Shown here one piece after another: positions 1 through 7,484 of a DNA stretch of 41,907 nucleotides. Position 1 is the stretch's first letter; every line of letters starts with the position of its first letter. Below the pieces are notes generated by a model that ran no database searches, was not told where the DNA came from, and saw nothing but the letters and a program-made list of their open reading frames with translations. The DNA lies in the NCBI GenBank assembly GCA_030524205.1, contig JAUNGZ010000014.1:17182-59088 (forward strand), written 5' to 3'. This DNA is from Eubacteriales bacterium (GTDB lineage Bacteria > Bacillota > Clostridia > Oscillospirales > Butyricicoccaceae). Position numbers and translations under genes: made by a program.

Positions 1-86
1 AATCCGGGGGCCGCTTCTATGCAATAGCCTTTTCCGGCCTGCGGCCCGGAAAGGCGTCCCTCGATTGAAAGCGTGCTTTCAATCGA
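1..86. repeat. Composite hairpin repeat, copy A (partial)
   Basis: This copy is cut by the window start. It shows the linker GCAATAG, a stem of CCTTTTCCGG against CCGGAAAGG, the linker CGTCCCTCGATTG, and the terminal hairpin GATTGAAAG/CTTTCAATC with loop CGTG. The same linkers in the same order recur at 2932, 10201, 14614 (inverted) and 16660. The terminal hairpin is identical to that of the copy ending at 10401. Unlike the other copies, no stop codon abuts the terminal hairpin; the proB promoter lies to its right. Confidence 0.75.
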
Positions 87-92
87 TAGCTC

Positions 93-121
93 TTGTATGC
101 GGCGGCCGGCTGTGCTAAAAT
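93..121 (+). promoter_or_regulatory. Putative proB promoter
   Basis: A -35 hexamer TTGTAT (93-98) and a -10 TAAAAT (116-121) are separated by 17 nt, and TGC just before the -10 makes it an extended -10. Transcription would start near 128, leaving the AAGGAG site (147-152) of proB in the message. The better-looking TATAAT at 139-144 is too close to that ribosome site to serve. Confidence 0.45.
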
Positions 122-128
122 AAATCTG

Positions 129-142
129 TATACGAACGTATA
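129..142. promoter_or_regulatory. Palindrome in the proB leader, possible operator
   Basis: TATACG-AA-CGTATA is a perfect 6+6 inverted repeat just after the predicted transcription start of the proB operon. It is AT-rich against a GC-rich background and sized for a dimeric repressor. No matching regulator is encoded next to it. Confidence 0.3.
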
Positions 143-160
143 ATATAAGGAGAATCCACC

Positions 161-964
161 ATGCTGAACATGAACGAGGTGCGCCGCATCGTCGTCAAGG
201 TCGGCACCTCGACGCTGACCTATGAAAACGGCAAGCTCAATATCCGCCGGATCGAGCGGCTCGTGCGCACCATCAGCGACTTGCAGAACCAAGGGTTCGA
301 GATGGTGCTCGTGTCCTCGGGCGCGGTGGGCGTGGGCGCAGCCAAGCTGGGGCTGGCCGAACGCCCGAAGGCGCTTGCGATGAAGCAGGCCGCCGCCGCC
401 GTCGGCCAGTGCGAGCTGATGCATATTTACGACAAAATGTTCCTTGAATACGGCATCAATGTCGCGCAAATCCTGCTCACGCGCGAAAATATCGTCGACG
501 ACGAGCAGAAGGAGAACATCCACAACACCTTTACCGCGCTGCTGCAAACGGGCGTTGTGCCGATCGTCAACGAGAACGACACGGTCGCCACGGCCGAGCT
601 CAAGTATATCGAGCATTTCGGCGACAACGACACGCTGTCCGCCGTTGTCGCGCGCATGTGCGAGGCCGACCTGCTCGTTATTTTTTCGGACATCGACGGC
701 CTGTACGACTCCGACCCGCGCAAAAACCCGCAGGCGAAGCTGATCGGGCACGTCTCGAAGATCGACGCCAAAATCCGCCGCATGGCGGGGGGAGCCGGCT
801 CCGCGCACGGCACGGGCGGCATGGCCACCAAGATCACCGCGGCCGAGCTGTGCATGGACGCGGGCATCCCGATGCTGGTGGCCAACGGCGATAAGCAGGG
901 GATTTTATACGACATCGTCGACGGCAAGCCCGTCGGCACACTCTTCGCACGGGAGATGGATTGA
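161..964 (+). CDS. proB: Glutamate 5-kinase
   Basis: It phosphorylates L-glutamate to gamma-glutamyl phosphate, the first step of proline synthesis in the cytoplasm. The 267-residue product is one amino-acid-kinase domain: phosphate-binding KVGTSTL near residue 13, SSGAVGVG near 52, substrate motif NENDT near 138, FSDIDGLYDSDP near 175 and the late GTGGMATK segment near 218. It ends where many family members begin a C-terminal PUA domain of about 100 residues, so it is the short form. The start at 161 has AAGGAG 8 nt upstream; an in-frame ATG at 170 is less well placed. It heads an operon with a tiny membrane ORF, proA and a CYTH gene. Confidence 0.96.
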   Translation: MLNMNEVRRIVVKVGTSTLTYENGKLNIRRIERLVRTISDLQNQGFEMVLVSSGAVGVGAAKLGLAERPKALAMKQAAAAVGQCELMHIYDKMFLEYGINVAQILLTRENIVDDEQKENIHNTFTALLQTGVVPIVNENDTVATAELKYIEHFGDNDTLSAVVARMCEADLLVIFSDIDGLYDSDPRKNPQAKLIGHVSKIDAKIRRMAGGAGSAHGTGGMATKITAAELCMDAGIPMLVANGDKQGILYDIVDGKPVGTLFAREMD

Positions 965-965
965 T

Positions 966-1067
966 ATGACCAAGACCCGCAGGCACTACCTGATCGCCTC
1001 GCTCCTCGGCGCTGTCATCGGCGCATTTTTAGGGCTGCAGGCGTACTGGAACAACTGGCTGGGCTGA
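966..1067 (+). CDS. 33-residue single-pass membrane peptide (hypothetical)
   Basis: An ATG one base after the proB stop opens 33 codons ending in TGA, 21 nt before proA. The peptide starts MTKTRRHYL and continues with a hydrophobic stretch (about residues 9-26, with glycines) followed by YWNNWLG, which looks like one membrane helix with a basic cytoplasmic N-terminus. A GGGAG sequence (951-955) lies 10 nt upstream inside proB. No family is recognised. The basic-then-hydrophobic pattern and tight fit between two operon genes argue for a real product, but nothing in the sequence shows its function. Confidence 0.55.
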   Translation: MTKTRRHYLIASLLGAVIGAFLGLQAYWNNWLG

Positions 1068-1088
1068 CGGAAACGGAGGAGACCCGAC

Positions 1089-2336
1089 ATGAGAGACCTG
1101 ATGCAGATCGCCGCGGACGCGAACAAAGCCAAGCGCACGGTCGCAAAGCTTGGTACGAACGACAAAAACCGCGGCCTTCTCGCCATCGCGGACGCGCTCG
1201 AGGCGCACGCGGACGAGATTATCGCCGCCAACCAAACCGACATCGAGGCCGGACGTGCAAGCGGCCTTTCCGAGGGCTTGATCGACCGGCTGATGCTGGA
1301 CAAACCGCGCATCAAGGGCATCGCGGAGGGCTGCCGGCAGGTGGCCGCCCTGCCCGATCCCATCGGCGAAACGCTGTGGATGCGCCGGACGCCCTCCGGG
1401 CTGGAGATCGGCCAGAAGCGCGTGCCGATGGGCGTCATCGGCATTATTTACGAAGCGCGCCCGAACGTCACGGTCGACGCGGCCGCGCTGTGCTTCAAGG
1501 CCGGTTCGGCCTGCATCCTGCGCGGCGGCAAGGAGGCGTTCCACTCCTCCCTGTGCCTGACCGGCCTGATGCGCGCGGCGCTCGCCGCCGAGGGGCTGCC
1601 CGAAAACGCGATCAATCTGGTCGAGGACACGACCCGCGAAAGCGCCAACCGGATGATGCGGCTGAACGGTTCTCTCGACGTGCTCATCCCGCGCGGCGGC
1701 GCGGGGTTGATCCAGTCCGTGGTGCAGAACGCGACCGTGCCGGTCATCGAAACCGGCACCGGCAACTGCCACGTATACGTCGACGCAAGCGCCGACCTCG
1801 AAATGGCGAAAAGCATCCTCGTCAACGCCAAGTGCCAGCGCCCCTCCGTGTGCAACGCGGCCGAAAGCCTGCTGGTGCACCGGGACGTTGCCGAAGCCTT
1901 CCTGCCGATGGCGGCGGCCGGCCTCGCGCCGAGCGGCGTTAAAATCCACGGCTGTCCGCGCACGATGGAAATTCTGGGCGAGGCCGTCCTGCCCGCGACC
2001 GACGAGGACTACGGCCGCGAATACCTCGGTTTTGAAATTTCGTGCAAGGTCGTCGATTCTCTGGACGAAGCCATCGACCACATCAACCGTTTTAACACCG
2101 GCCACTCCGAGTGCATCGTCACGCGTGACTACGCCTCGTCCCAGCGCTTTCTGGACGAGGTCGACGCGGCCGCGGTCTACGCCAACGCCTCCACCCGCTT
2201 TACCGACGGGTTCGAGTTCGGCTTCGGCGCGGAGATCGGCATTTCCACCCAAAAGCTGCACGCGCGCGGCCCGATGGGACTGACCGCGCTGACCAGCACC
2301 AAATTTGTTGTTTATGGAAACGGACAGGTAAGATAA
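1089..2336 (+). CDS. proA: Glutamate-5-semialdehyde dehydrogenase (gamma-glutamyl phosphate reductase)
   Basis: It reduces gamma-glutamyl phosphate with NADPH to glutamate semialdehyde, the second step of proline synthesis, and normally works with ProB because the intermediate is unstable. The 415 residues match the usual family length. The aldehyde-dehydrogenase catalytic cysteine is Cys255 in RPSVCNAAE. Other family segments are VIYEARPNVT-like sequence near 120, RGGKEA near 145 and ARGPMGLTALTSTK at the C-terminus. GGAGGAG lies just upstream of the ATG. The stop at 2336 is one base before the CYTH gene. Confidence 0.97.
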   Translation: MRDLMQIAADANKAKRTVAKLGTNDKNRGLLAIADALEAHADEIIAANQTDIEAGRASGLSEGLIDRLMLDKPRIKGIAEGCRQVAALPDPIGETLWMRRTPSGLEIGQKRVPMGVIGIIYEARPNVTVDAAALCFKAGSACILRGGKEAFHSSLCLTGLMRAALAAEGLPENAINLVEDTTRESANRMMRLNGSLDVLIPRGGAGLIQSVVQNATVPVIETGTGNCHVYVDASADLEMAKSILVNAKCQRPSVCNAAESLLVHRDVAEAFLPMAAAGLAPSGVKIHGCPRTMEILGEAVLPATDEDYGREYLGFEISCKVVDSLDEAIDHINRFNTGHSECIVTRDYASSQRFLDEVDAAAVYANASTRFTDGFEFGFGAEIGISTQKLHARGPMGLTALTSTKFVVYGNGQVR

Positions 2337-2337
2337 A

Positions 2338-2931
2338 ATGGAAAAAGAGTACAAATGGCGTGCCGATCCGCTTCTGCTCGGACAGGCGCTTTTGTGGGCC
2401 TCCGCCCGCATCGGCAGCCAGAGCCGCACGATCCACATGCGCTCCCAGTACTTCGACACGGCGGACGGCCTGCTCCGCCGGCAGGAGGCCGCACTGCGGC
2501 TGCGCCGCGAAAACGAGCGCAGCGTCTGCTGCATGAAGCTGCGGAATGAAAATACGCCCGAGGGCATGCGCGCCCACGAGGAGTATGAGTGCGACGCGCA
2601 GAGCGTCGAGCAGGGTCTTGCCGCTCTGCCCGGAAAGGGCGCGCCGCGCGCGCTCTGCGAAGCGGCGAGCGCCGCGCCGCTCGAACTAATCTGCACCGTC
2701 GATTTTAGGCGCTGCGCCGTGCTGCTCCAGCAAAGCAACACCGTATGCGAGCTCGCGCTCGACGAGGGGACGCTGTGCCGCGAGGGCCGCACCGCGCCGC
2801 TGTGCGAAATCGAGCTCGAGCTGATCGCCGGTGACGAAGCCGTGTTCCATGAGCTTGCCGGCGAGCTTGCCGAGCATTTGTCGCTCGTCCCCGAGCCGGA
2901 AAGCAAGCTTGCCCGCGCGATGCGGGTATAA
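2338..2931 (+). CDS. CYTH-domain protein (putative triphosphate-binding or hydrolysing enzyme)
   Basis: The N-terminal EKEYK (residues 2-6) fits the ExExK signature of the CYTH (adenylate cyclase/thiamine triphosphatase) fold. Later strands alternate basic and acidic residues as in this tunnel fold: YFDTADGLLRRQEAALRLRRE, CCMKLR, and CEIELELIAGD near 160. Bacterial CYTH proteins mostly hydrolyse inorganic triphosphate or bind triphosphates; the substrate cannot be read here. At 197 residues it is a single-domain form without a CHAD domain. Its start follows the proA stop by one base, so it is the last gene of the proline operon. Its stop codon runs directly into repeat copy B. Confidence 0.82.
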   Translation: MEKEYKWRADPLLLGQALLWASARIGSQSRTIHMRSQYFDTADGLLRRQEAALRLRRENERSVCCMKLRNENTPEGMRAHEEYECDAQSVEQGLAALPGKGAPRALCEAASAAPLELICTVDFRRCAVLLQQSNTVCELALDEGTLCREGRTAPLCEIELELIAGDEAVFHELAGELAEHLSLVPEPESKLARAMRV

Positions 2932-3194
2932 GGGGTACCCAGTACCCCTTATATACGAAAGGCGGTTCCCAAAGGGAACCGCCTTTCGATATCCCCGGAC
3001 GGCGCCCAAGGCGCGCATACAATAGAAAATAGCGGTTTTGCCGCTATTTTCATCAAAAGTACGAGCTTGGCCCGTGCCTTTGATGCAAACAGAAGGACTC
3101 TCTGAAAATTGTGATTTTCAGAGAGCCCTTCTGCAATAGCCCTTTCCGGCGCAGCCGGAAGGACGTCCCTCGATTGCGAGCGTGGCCGCAATCG
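2932..3194. repeat. Composite hairpin repeat, copy B (fullest copy)
   Basis: The space between two convergent genes is filled by consecutive hairpins. In order they are: GGGGTAC/GTACCCC directly after the CYTH stop; a perfect 15-bp stem (2957-2989) with loop AAA; a linker ending GGCGCGCATA; GAAAATAGCGG/CCGCTATTTTC (3025-3051); an imperfect stem containing CGAGC-TTG-GCCCG; CTCTCTGAAAAT/ATTTTCAGAGAG; linker GCAATAG; CTTTCCGGC/GCCGGAAGG; linker CGTCCCTCGATTG; and CGATTGCG/CGCAATCG (3171-3194). A small AAAACGC/GCGTTTT stem then separates it from the stop of the next gene at 3211. The same linker order occurs in the other copies. Confidence 0.85.
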
Positions 3195-3210
3195 AAAACG
3201 CGCAGCGTTT

Positions 3211-4602
3211 TTATGCGTGCCTGATATCGGTATATTTGGAGATCTCGCGGCTGGTGGTGCACAGGTCGCGCACGGAAAGGCCGTGCACGTCGTCGTGTCC
3301 GGTGATGCGGGCAAAGGTTTTCAGCTCCTCGGTCGAGACGTTCAAGAAATTGGCCACGCGCTGCGCCGCCGCGTCCTCATGCAGGCGCTGCCGCAGCTCG
3401 GGATCCTGCGTGGCCACGCCGACCGGGCACTTGCCCGACCCGCAGATGCGGTACTGCATGCACGCCGCCGCGATCAAAGCCGCCGAGGCGATGGCGACCG
3501 CGTCCGCGCCCATCGCAAGCGCCTTGGCAAAATCCGAGGACACACGCAGGCCGCCCGTGATGACAAGGTCGATGTCCGCGCCGTGCTTGTCCAGATATTT
3601 CCGCGCGCGGTGCAGCGCGTAAACGGTGGGCACGCTGGTCGCGTCGCGCACCAGCTTGGGGCTTGCGCCCGTCGCGCCGCCGCGCCCGTCGAGCGTGACA
3701 AAATCCGGCGCGGCGTACACCACGTATTCCAAATCGTCCTCGATGCGTCCCGCCGCGATCTTTACGCCGATCGGCCGCCCGTCCGAGCGCCGCCGCAGCT
3801 CGTCCACCAGCGCCTTCAAATCCTCCTTGGTGTTCACCTCTGGGAATTTGGACGGGCTGATCACGTCCTGCCCCTCCGGCTTGCCGCGCACCGCCGCGAT
3901 TTCCGCCGTCACCTTGTTGCCCGGCAGATGACCGCCCATGCCCGGCTTGGTGCCCTGCCCGATCTTGATTTCGATCGCGTCGGCGTTTTTTAAATTTTCC
4001 TCGGTCACGCTATACTTGTTGGGCACGTACTCGAATATGTATTTGTACGCGGCTTCCCGCTCGGACGGCAGAATGCCGCCCTCGCCCGAGCACATGGCGG
4101 TTTTCGCTATCGCGCTGCCGCGTGAAAGCGCGGTTTTGGTCTCGGCCGATAAGGCGCCGAACGACATATGCGAAATATAAACCGGGCTTTCCAGCACCAT
4201 CGGCTTTTTCGCATGCTTACCGATTACGGTCTGCGCATTCACCTGCGCGTGCTCGTCGAGCGGCGGCGGGTTGAGCTGTGCGCCCAGCAGCAGGATGTCG
4301 TCCCAGCTTGGCATGGGCATCTGCGTGCCCATGGCCTCGATGATCGGCGCGCCCGACACCGCCATCTGGTGAATCGCGTCCATATAGCGCACGGAAGCGT
4401 CGGTGCGCGCATGCGCGTGCGGATATTCCAGCGTTTGCGGTTCGGCCGCCGGAACGGGCGCGGGCTGTGGCTCCCCCTCGACCAGTACAAAATTGGAAAC
4501 CGGCTGTTCGCAGCGCGGGCACTCGCTCATCGCGGCGAGCGGCTTACCAGCCTTTTCCTCATCGTGGATATAGCCGCAAATCCTGCATCTATAAACTGCC
4601 AT
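3211..4602 (-). CDS. Rubredoxin-like domain fused to a glutamate-synthase FMN domain (GltB central-domain-like)
   Basis: The N-terminal 40 residues form a rubredoxin-like iron knuckle pair (CRICGY near residue 6, CPRC near 28). A short proline-rich linker follows, then a full FMN-binding glutamate synthase domain from about residue 75. The 3Fe-4S cysteines of that family appear as C-X5-C-X4-C in the segment CMQYRICGSGKC near 380, and the flavin-barrel motifs GQGTKPGMGGHLPG and VITGGLRVSSDFAKAL are present. At 463 residues it lacks the N-terminal glutamine amidotransferase domain and C-terminal GXGXG helix domain of complete GltB, so it resembles stand-alone archaeal-type GltS-like proteins. 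Amination with free ammonia or an unrelated flavin reaction is possible. It is a single gene with its own promoter. Confidence 0.88.
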   Translation of the reverse strand: MAVYRCRICGYIHDEEKAGKPLAAMSECPRCEQPVSNFVLVEGEPQPAPVPAAEPQTLEYPHAHARTDASVRYMDAIHQMAVSGAPIIEAMGTQMPMPSWDDILLLGAQLNPPPLDEHAQVNAQTVIGKHAKKPMVLESPVYISHMSFGALSAETKTALSRGSAIAKTAMCSGEGGILPSEREAAYKYIFEYVPNKYSVTEENLKNADAIEIKIGQGTKPGMGGHLPGNKVTAEIAAVRGKPEGQDVISPSKFPEVNTKEDLKALVDELRRRSDGRPIGVKIAAGRIEDDLEYVVYAAPDFVTLDGRGGATGASPKLVRDATSVPTVYALHRARKYLDKHGADIDLVITGGLRVSSDFAKALAMGADAVAIASAALIAAACMQYRICGSGKCPVGVATQDPELRQRLHEDAAAQRVANFLNVSTEELKTFARITGHDDVHGLSVRDLCTTSREISKYTDIRHA

Positions 4603-4636
4603 CCTTGCTCCTCCTTCTCAAATAAGATATAATACT

Positions 4637-4664
4637 AGTATATAATAATTTTCTTTTTTGTCAA
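4637..4664 (-). promoter_or_regulatory. Promoter of the rubredoxin-GltS-like gene
   Basis: On the minus strand TTGACA (4659-4664) and TATACT (4637-4642) are separated by 16 nt. A GAAGGAGGAG ribosome site follows before the ATG at 4602. The stretch 4621-4680 is notably AT-rich. Confidence 0.75.
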
Positions 4665-4750
4665 TTGAAATAATACCTCACAGGGAATCCCCTTCGAAAT
4701 TGTGTGAATTGTACAATTTTACGCAGGAACGCAATAATCGCCCTGCGTTC

Positions 4751-4779
4751 TTGCAAAAAAACCTGATTCCATGTATAAT
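4751..4779 (+). promoter_or_regulatory. Promoter of the putP operon
   Basis: TTGCAA (4751-4756) and a perfect TATAAT (4774-4779) are 17 nt apart. GGGAGGG (4793-4799) lies 9 nt before the putP ATG. Confidence 0.8.
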
Positions 4780-4808
4780 AAACATGAATTTTGGGAGGGT
4801 AAAAACGC

Positions 4809-6308
4809 ATGTATATCAGTGACAATCTTATCACCATCATTGCATTTGCAGCTTATTTAATTTTTATGATTTGCGTAGGCATGTTTTTCTACGGCAAGAA
4901 CCGTACGACGACGGAGTATTTCCTCGGGGGAAGAAAGCTCGGCTCGTGGGTTGTTTCCATGTCGGCGCAGGCGAGCGACATGTCCGGCTGGCTGCTGATG
5001 GGCCTGCCGGGCGCGGCCTATCTATCCGGCATTTCCGCCGGCTGGATTGCCATTGGCCTTGCCATCGGCACCTATTTGAACTGGCTGCTGGTCGCAAAAC
5101 CCTTGCGCCAGTACACCAAAGCCGCGGACGACGCGATCACGCTGCCGCAGTTTTTTAAAAACCGCTTTCGCGACCAAAGCGGCATGATCTCCGTGATCGC
5201 GGCTGTGTTTATTCTGGTGTTTTTCCTGTTCTACGTGGCGTCCGGCTTCGTTTCGTGCGCCAAGCTGTTCTCGTCCGTATTCGGCATCCCCTATCTGGTT
5301 TCGCTGGCCGTGGGCGCGGTCGTCGTGATCTCGTACACCTTTGCGGGCGGATTCTTTGCCGTGTGCTGGACCGACTTCTTTCAGGGCATGCTGATGTTCT
5401 TCTGCGTGCTCGCGGTGCCGACCCTCGTCATCGGCGAGCTAGGCGGTCCCGGCGCGTTCTTCTCACAGGTTGAGGCGTTTAACCCCAACTTCCTGAGCAT
5501 GTTCGTCGACGGGGCGACAAACACGCCGCTGACCTTTATGGGCATTATATCGCTGGTTGCGTGGGGCCTCGGCTACTTTGGCCAGCCGCACATTCTGGTG
5601 CGCTTCATGGGCATTGAAAAGCCCTCGGCCATCAAAAAATCCCGCCGTATCGCCACCGTTTGGGTGCTGATCTCGCTGACGGCCGCCGTGCTGATCGGCG
5701 TTGCCGGCCGTATGTATCTGGGCGACAGCCTGCTGAACGTCAGCGGTCTGGAGGAAACCATCTATATCACTCTGGTCGGCCGCATTTTCCCTGTGTTCAT
5801 CGGCGGCGTTTTCCTGTCGGCCATTCTCGCCGCCATCATGTCGACGGCGGACAGCCAGCTGCTCGTCACCGCCTCGGCGATCACCGAGGACCTTTATCAC
5901 AATAAAATACGGCCCAAGGCGTCCGCGGGCGAGCTGATGTGGGTTTCCCGCATCTGCGTTATGGCGGTCGCCGTCATTGCCGCGCTGATCGCCACCGACC
6001 AAAACAGCACCGTGCTCGGGCTGGTCTCCTATGCCTGGGCGGGCTTTGGCTCGGCCTTCGGCCCGCTGGTGCTTTGCTCGCTGTTCTGGCGGCGCGCCAA
6101 CAAATACGGCGCCTACGCGGGCATCCTCGTGGGCGGCGTGGTCGATCTGGTCTGGGCGCAGCTTTCGGGCGGCATCTTCGACCTGTATGAAATCGTGCCG
6201 GGCTTCGTCTTCGGCCTGATCGCCATTTTGGTCGTCAGCCTGCTGACGCCCGCGCCGAACGCCGAAATCACCGACACCTTCGACACCTACCGCACCTGCG
6301 AGGACTGA
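4809..6308 (+). CDS. putP: Sodium/proline symporter
   Basis: It imports L-proline with sodium across the inner membrane. The 499 residues have the hydrophobic profile of the 13-helix solute:sodium symporter family. PutP-specific substrate and sodium segments are present: ASDMSGWLLMGLPGA near residue 55 and AIMSTADSQLLVTASAI near 340, holding the serines and threonine that bind sodium in the characterised enzyme. The proline synthesis genes about 2 kb upstream fit a shared theme, though they are separately transcribed. The stop overlaps the next start (ATGA), so putP is co-transcribed with the metallo-beta-lactamase gene. Confidence 0.95.
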   Translation: MYISDNLITIIAFAAYLIFMICVGMFFYGKNRTTTEYFLGGRKLGSWVVSMSAQASDMSGWLLMGLPGAAYLSGISAGWIAIGLAIGTYLNWLLVAKPLRQYTKAADDAITLPQFFKNRFRDQSGMISVIAAVFILVFFLFYVASGFVSCAKLFSSVFGIPYLVSLAVGAVVVISYTFAGGFFAVCWTDFFQGMLMFFCVLAVPTLVIGELGGPGAFFSQVEAFNPNFLSMFVDGATNTPLTFMGIISLVAWGLGYFGQPHILVRFMGIEKPSAIKKSRRIATVWVLISLTAAVLIGVAGRMYLGDSLLNVSGLEETIYITLVGRIFPVFIGGVFLSAILAAIMSTADSQLLVTASAITEDLYHNKIRPKASAGELMWVSRICVMAVAVIAALIATDQNSTVLGLVSYAWAGFGSAFGPLVLCSLFWRRANKYGAYAGILVGGVVDLVWAQLSGGIFDLYEIVPGFVFGLIAILVVSLLTPAPNAEITDTFDTYRTCED

Positions 6309-7180
6309 TGAAAAAGACCCTGCGGCGCATTTTGTTCTGCTGCGCGGCCATTGTGCTCGCGCTGAACGGCATTTTGCATCTAACCGACACGCTGGCCGGC
6401 CGCCGCGCGCTGACGGAAGCGACCGCCGTACACTTTATCGACGTTGGCCAAGGCGACGCGGCCCTGCTGCTTTCGGGCGGGCAGGCCGTGCTGATCGACG
6501 CCGGCACAAAGGAAGGCGGCGCCGCCGTCGTCCGTTATTTGCAGGATTTGGGCGTGAAACGGCTGTTTGCCGCGGTCGCCACGCACCCGCACGCCGACCA
6601 TATCGGCGGTATGGCGCAGGTGCTCGAAGCGTTTCCGGTTGACGCCTTTTACATGGGCACGGAAACCGCGAACACCGCCGCGTACAGCAAGATGCTCGAC
6701 GCGCTGGAAGCGCGCGGCGTCCGCCCCAGCGTGCCGAAGGACGGCGACAAGCTCGAATTTTCCTCGGGCGCGTCGCTCACCTTCCTCGGGCCGGACGGCG
6801 ATGTGCCCGCCTCAAACCTGAACGACCGCTCGCTGATCACTCTGTTTCGTGCGGGGGACCGCAGCGTACTGCTGATGGGCGACGCCGAAGCCGCCGCGGA
6901 GCAGTCGCTCCTCCGCCGTCATCCCGCTCTGCCGTGCGATATCCTCAAGGTCGGCCACCACGGCGGCGCGACTTCGACCTCACCGGCGCTGCTGGAGGCT
7001 GTAACCCCCTCCGCCGCAGTGATATCCTGCGGTTTGGACAATGATTACGGCCATCCCAGCGAGCAAGCTCTCGAAAATCTATCCCGTGCGGGCGTTGCAG
7101 ACGTCCGCGTCACCGCGCAGGCGGGTACGGTTGTCATCCCACTCGACCCCACATCATCAAGCAAGGAGAATGCTGCATGA
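6308..7180 (+). CDS. Secreted or membrane-anchored metallo-beta-lactamase-fold hydrolase, ComEC C-domain-like
   Basis: An N-terminal hydrophobic helix (about residues 8-25) after a basic start suggests export or anchoring. A metallo-beta-lactamase domain follows: FIDVGQGDA near 43, LIDAG near 62, the zinc motif THPHADHIGG (His93, His95, Asp97, His98), LLMGDAE near 195 and VGHHGG near 215. This matches the extracellular nuclease-like domain of the competence protein ComEC. At 290 residues it has none of ComEC's channel helices, so it is the free-standing form. It overlaps putP by one base and the DUF3006 gene by four; the MBL-DUF3006 pair is common in Firmicutes. The substrate is unknown, but DNA or another phosphodiester is likely. 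Confidence 0.85.
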   Translation: MKKTLRRILFCCAAIVLALNGILHLTDTLAGRRALTEATAVHFIDVGQGDAALLLSGGQAVLIDAGTKEGGAAVVRYLQDLGVKRLFAAVATHPHADHIGGMAQVLEAFPVDAFYMGTETANTAAYSKMLDALEARGVRPSVPKDGDKLEFSSGASLTFLGPDGDVPASNLNDRSLITLFRAGDRSVLLMGDAEAAAEQSLLRRHPALPCDILKVGHHGGATSTSPALLEAVTPSAAVISCGLDNDYGHPSEQALENLSRAGVADVRVTAQAGTVVIPLDPTSSSKENAA

Positions 7181-7410
7181 AACAGACCGGTATCGTCGAC
7201 CGCTTTGAAGGCGATTTCGTCGTTGTCGAAATCGGTGAAGAAATGGTCAATTTCCCCCGCGCCGAAGCACCCGCCATGCTGGCGGAAGGCATGGTCGTCA
7301 TCGTGCAGGACGGCCGTATTGCCGGCATCGACGAAATAGAGACCCAGCGCATGGAGGACGACATGCGCCGCCGTTTTGAGCGCATCCTCGGCAAGCAGAC
7401 CGACGAATAG
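7177..7410 (+). CDS. DUF3006 family protein
   Basis: This 77-residue acidic protein has the DUF3006 pattern: KQTGIVDRFEGDFVVVEI at the start, a central GMVVIVQDGRI and a charged C-terminal helix (METQR-like, RRRFERILGK). It is predicted to be a small beta-barrel. It starts inside the last codons of the ComEC-like gene (ATGA overlap), so translation is coupled and the two probably act together. The family has no established function. Confidence 0.82.
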   Translation: MKQTGIVDRFEGDFVVVEIGEEMVNFPRAEAPAMLAEGMVVIVQDGRIAGIDEIETQRMEDDMRRRFERILGKQTDE

Positions 7411-7484
7411 CCCGTCCCGCCCAGCGCTTCCCTCCCGTTTGAAACGGCAGTCTCAAGCGAAAACTTTCAGAAAGGCGAAAAGCA

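Noticed and set aside
139-144. TATAAT before proB as its -10
   Set aside because: A start about 7 nt downstream would fall within the AAGGAG ribosome site. The upstream TTGTAT-17-TAAAAT pair is a better fit.
1029-2906. A 625-codon open frame on the minus strand across proA and the CYTH gene
   Set aside because: It is antisense to two well-supported genes, has no recognisable domain and low-complexity composition. Long antisense frames are expected in GC-rich coding DNA.
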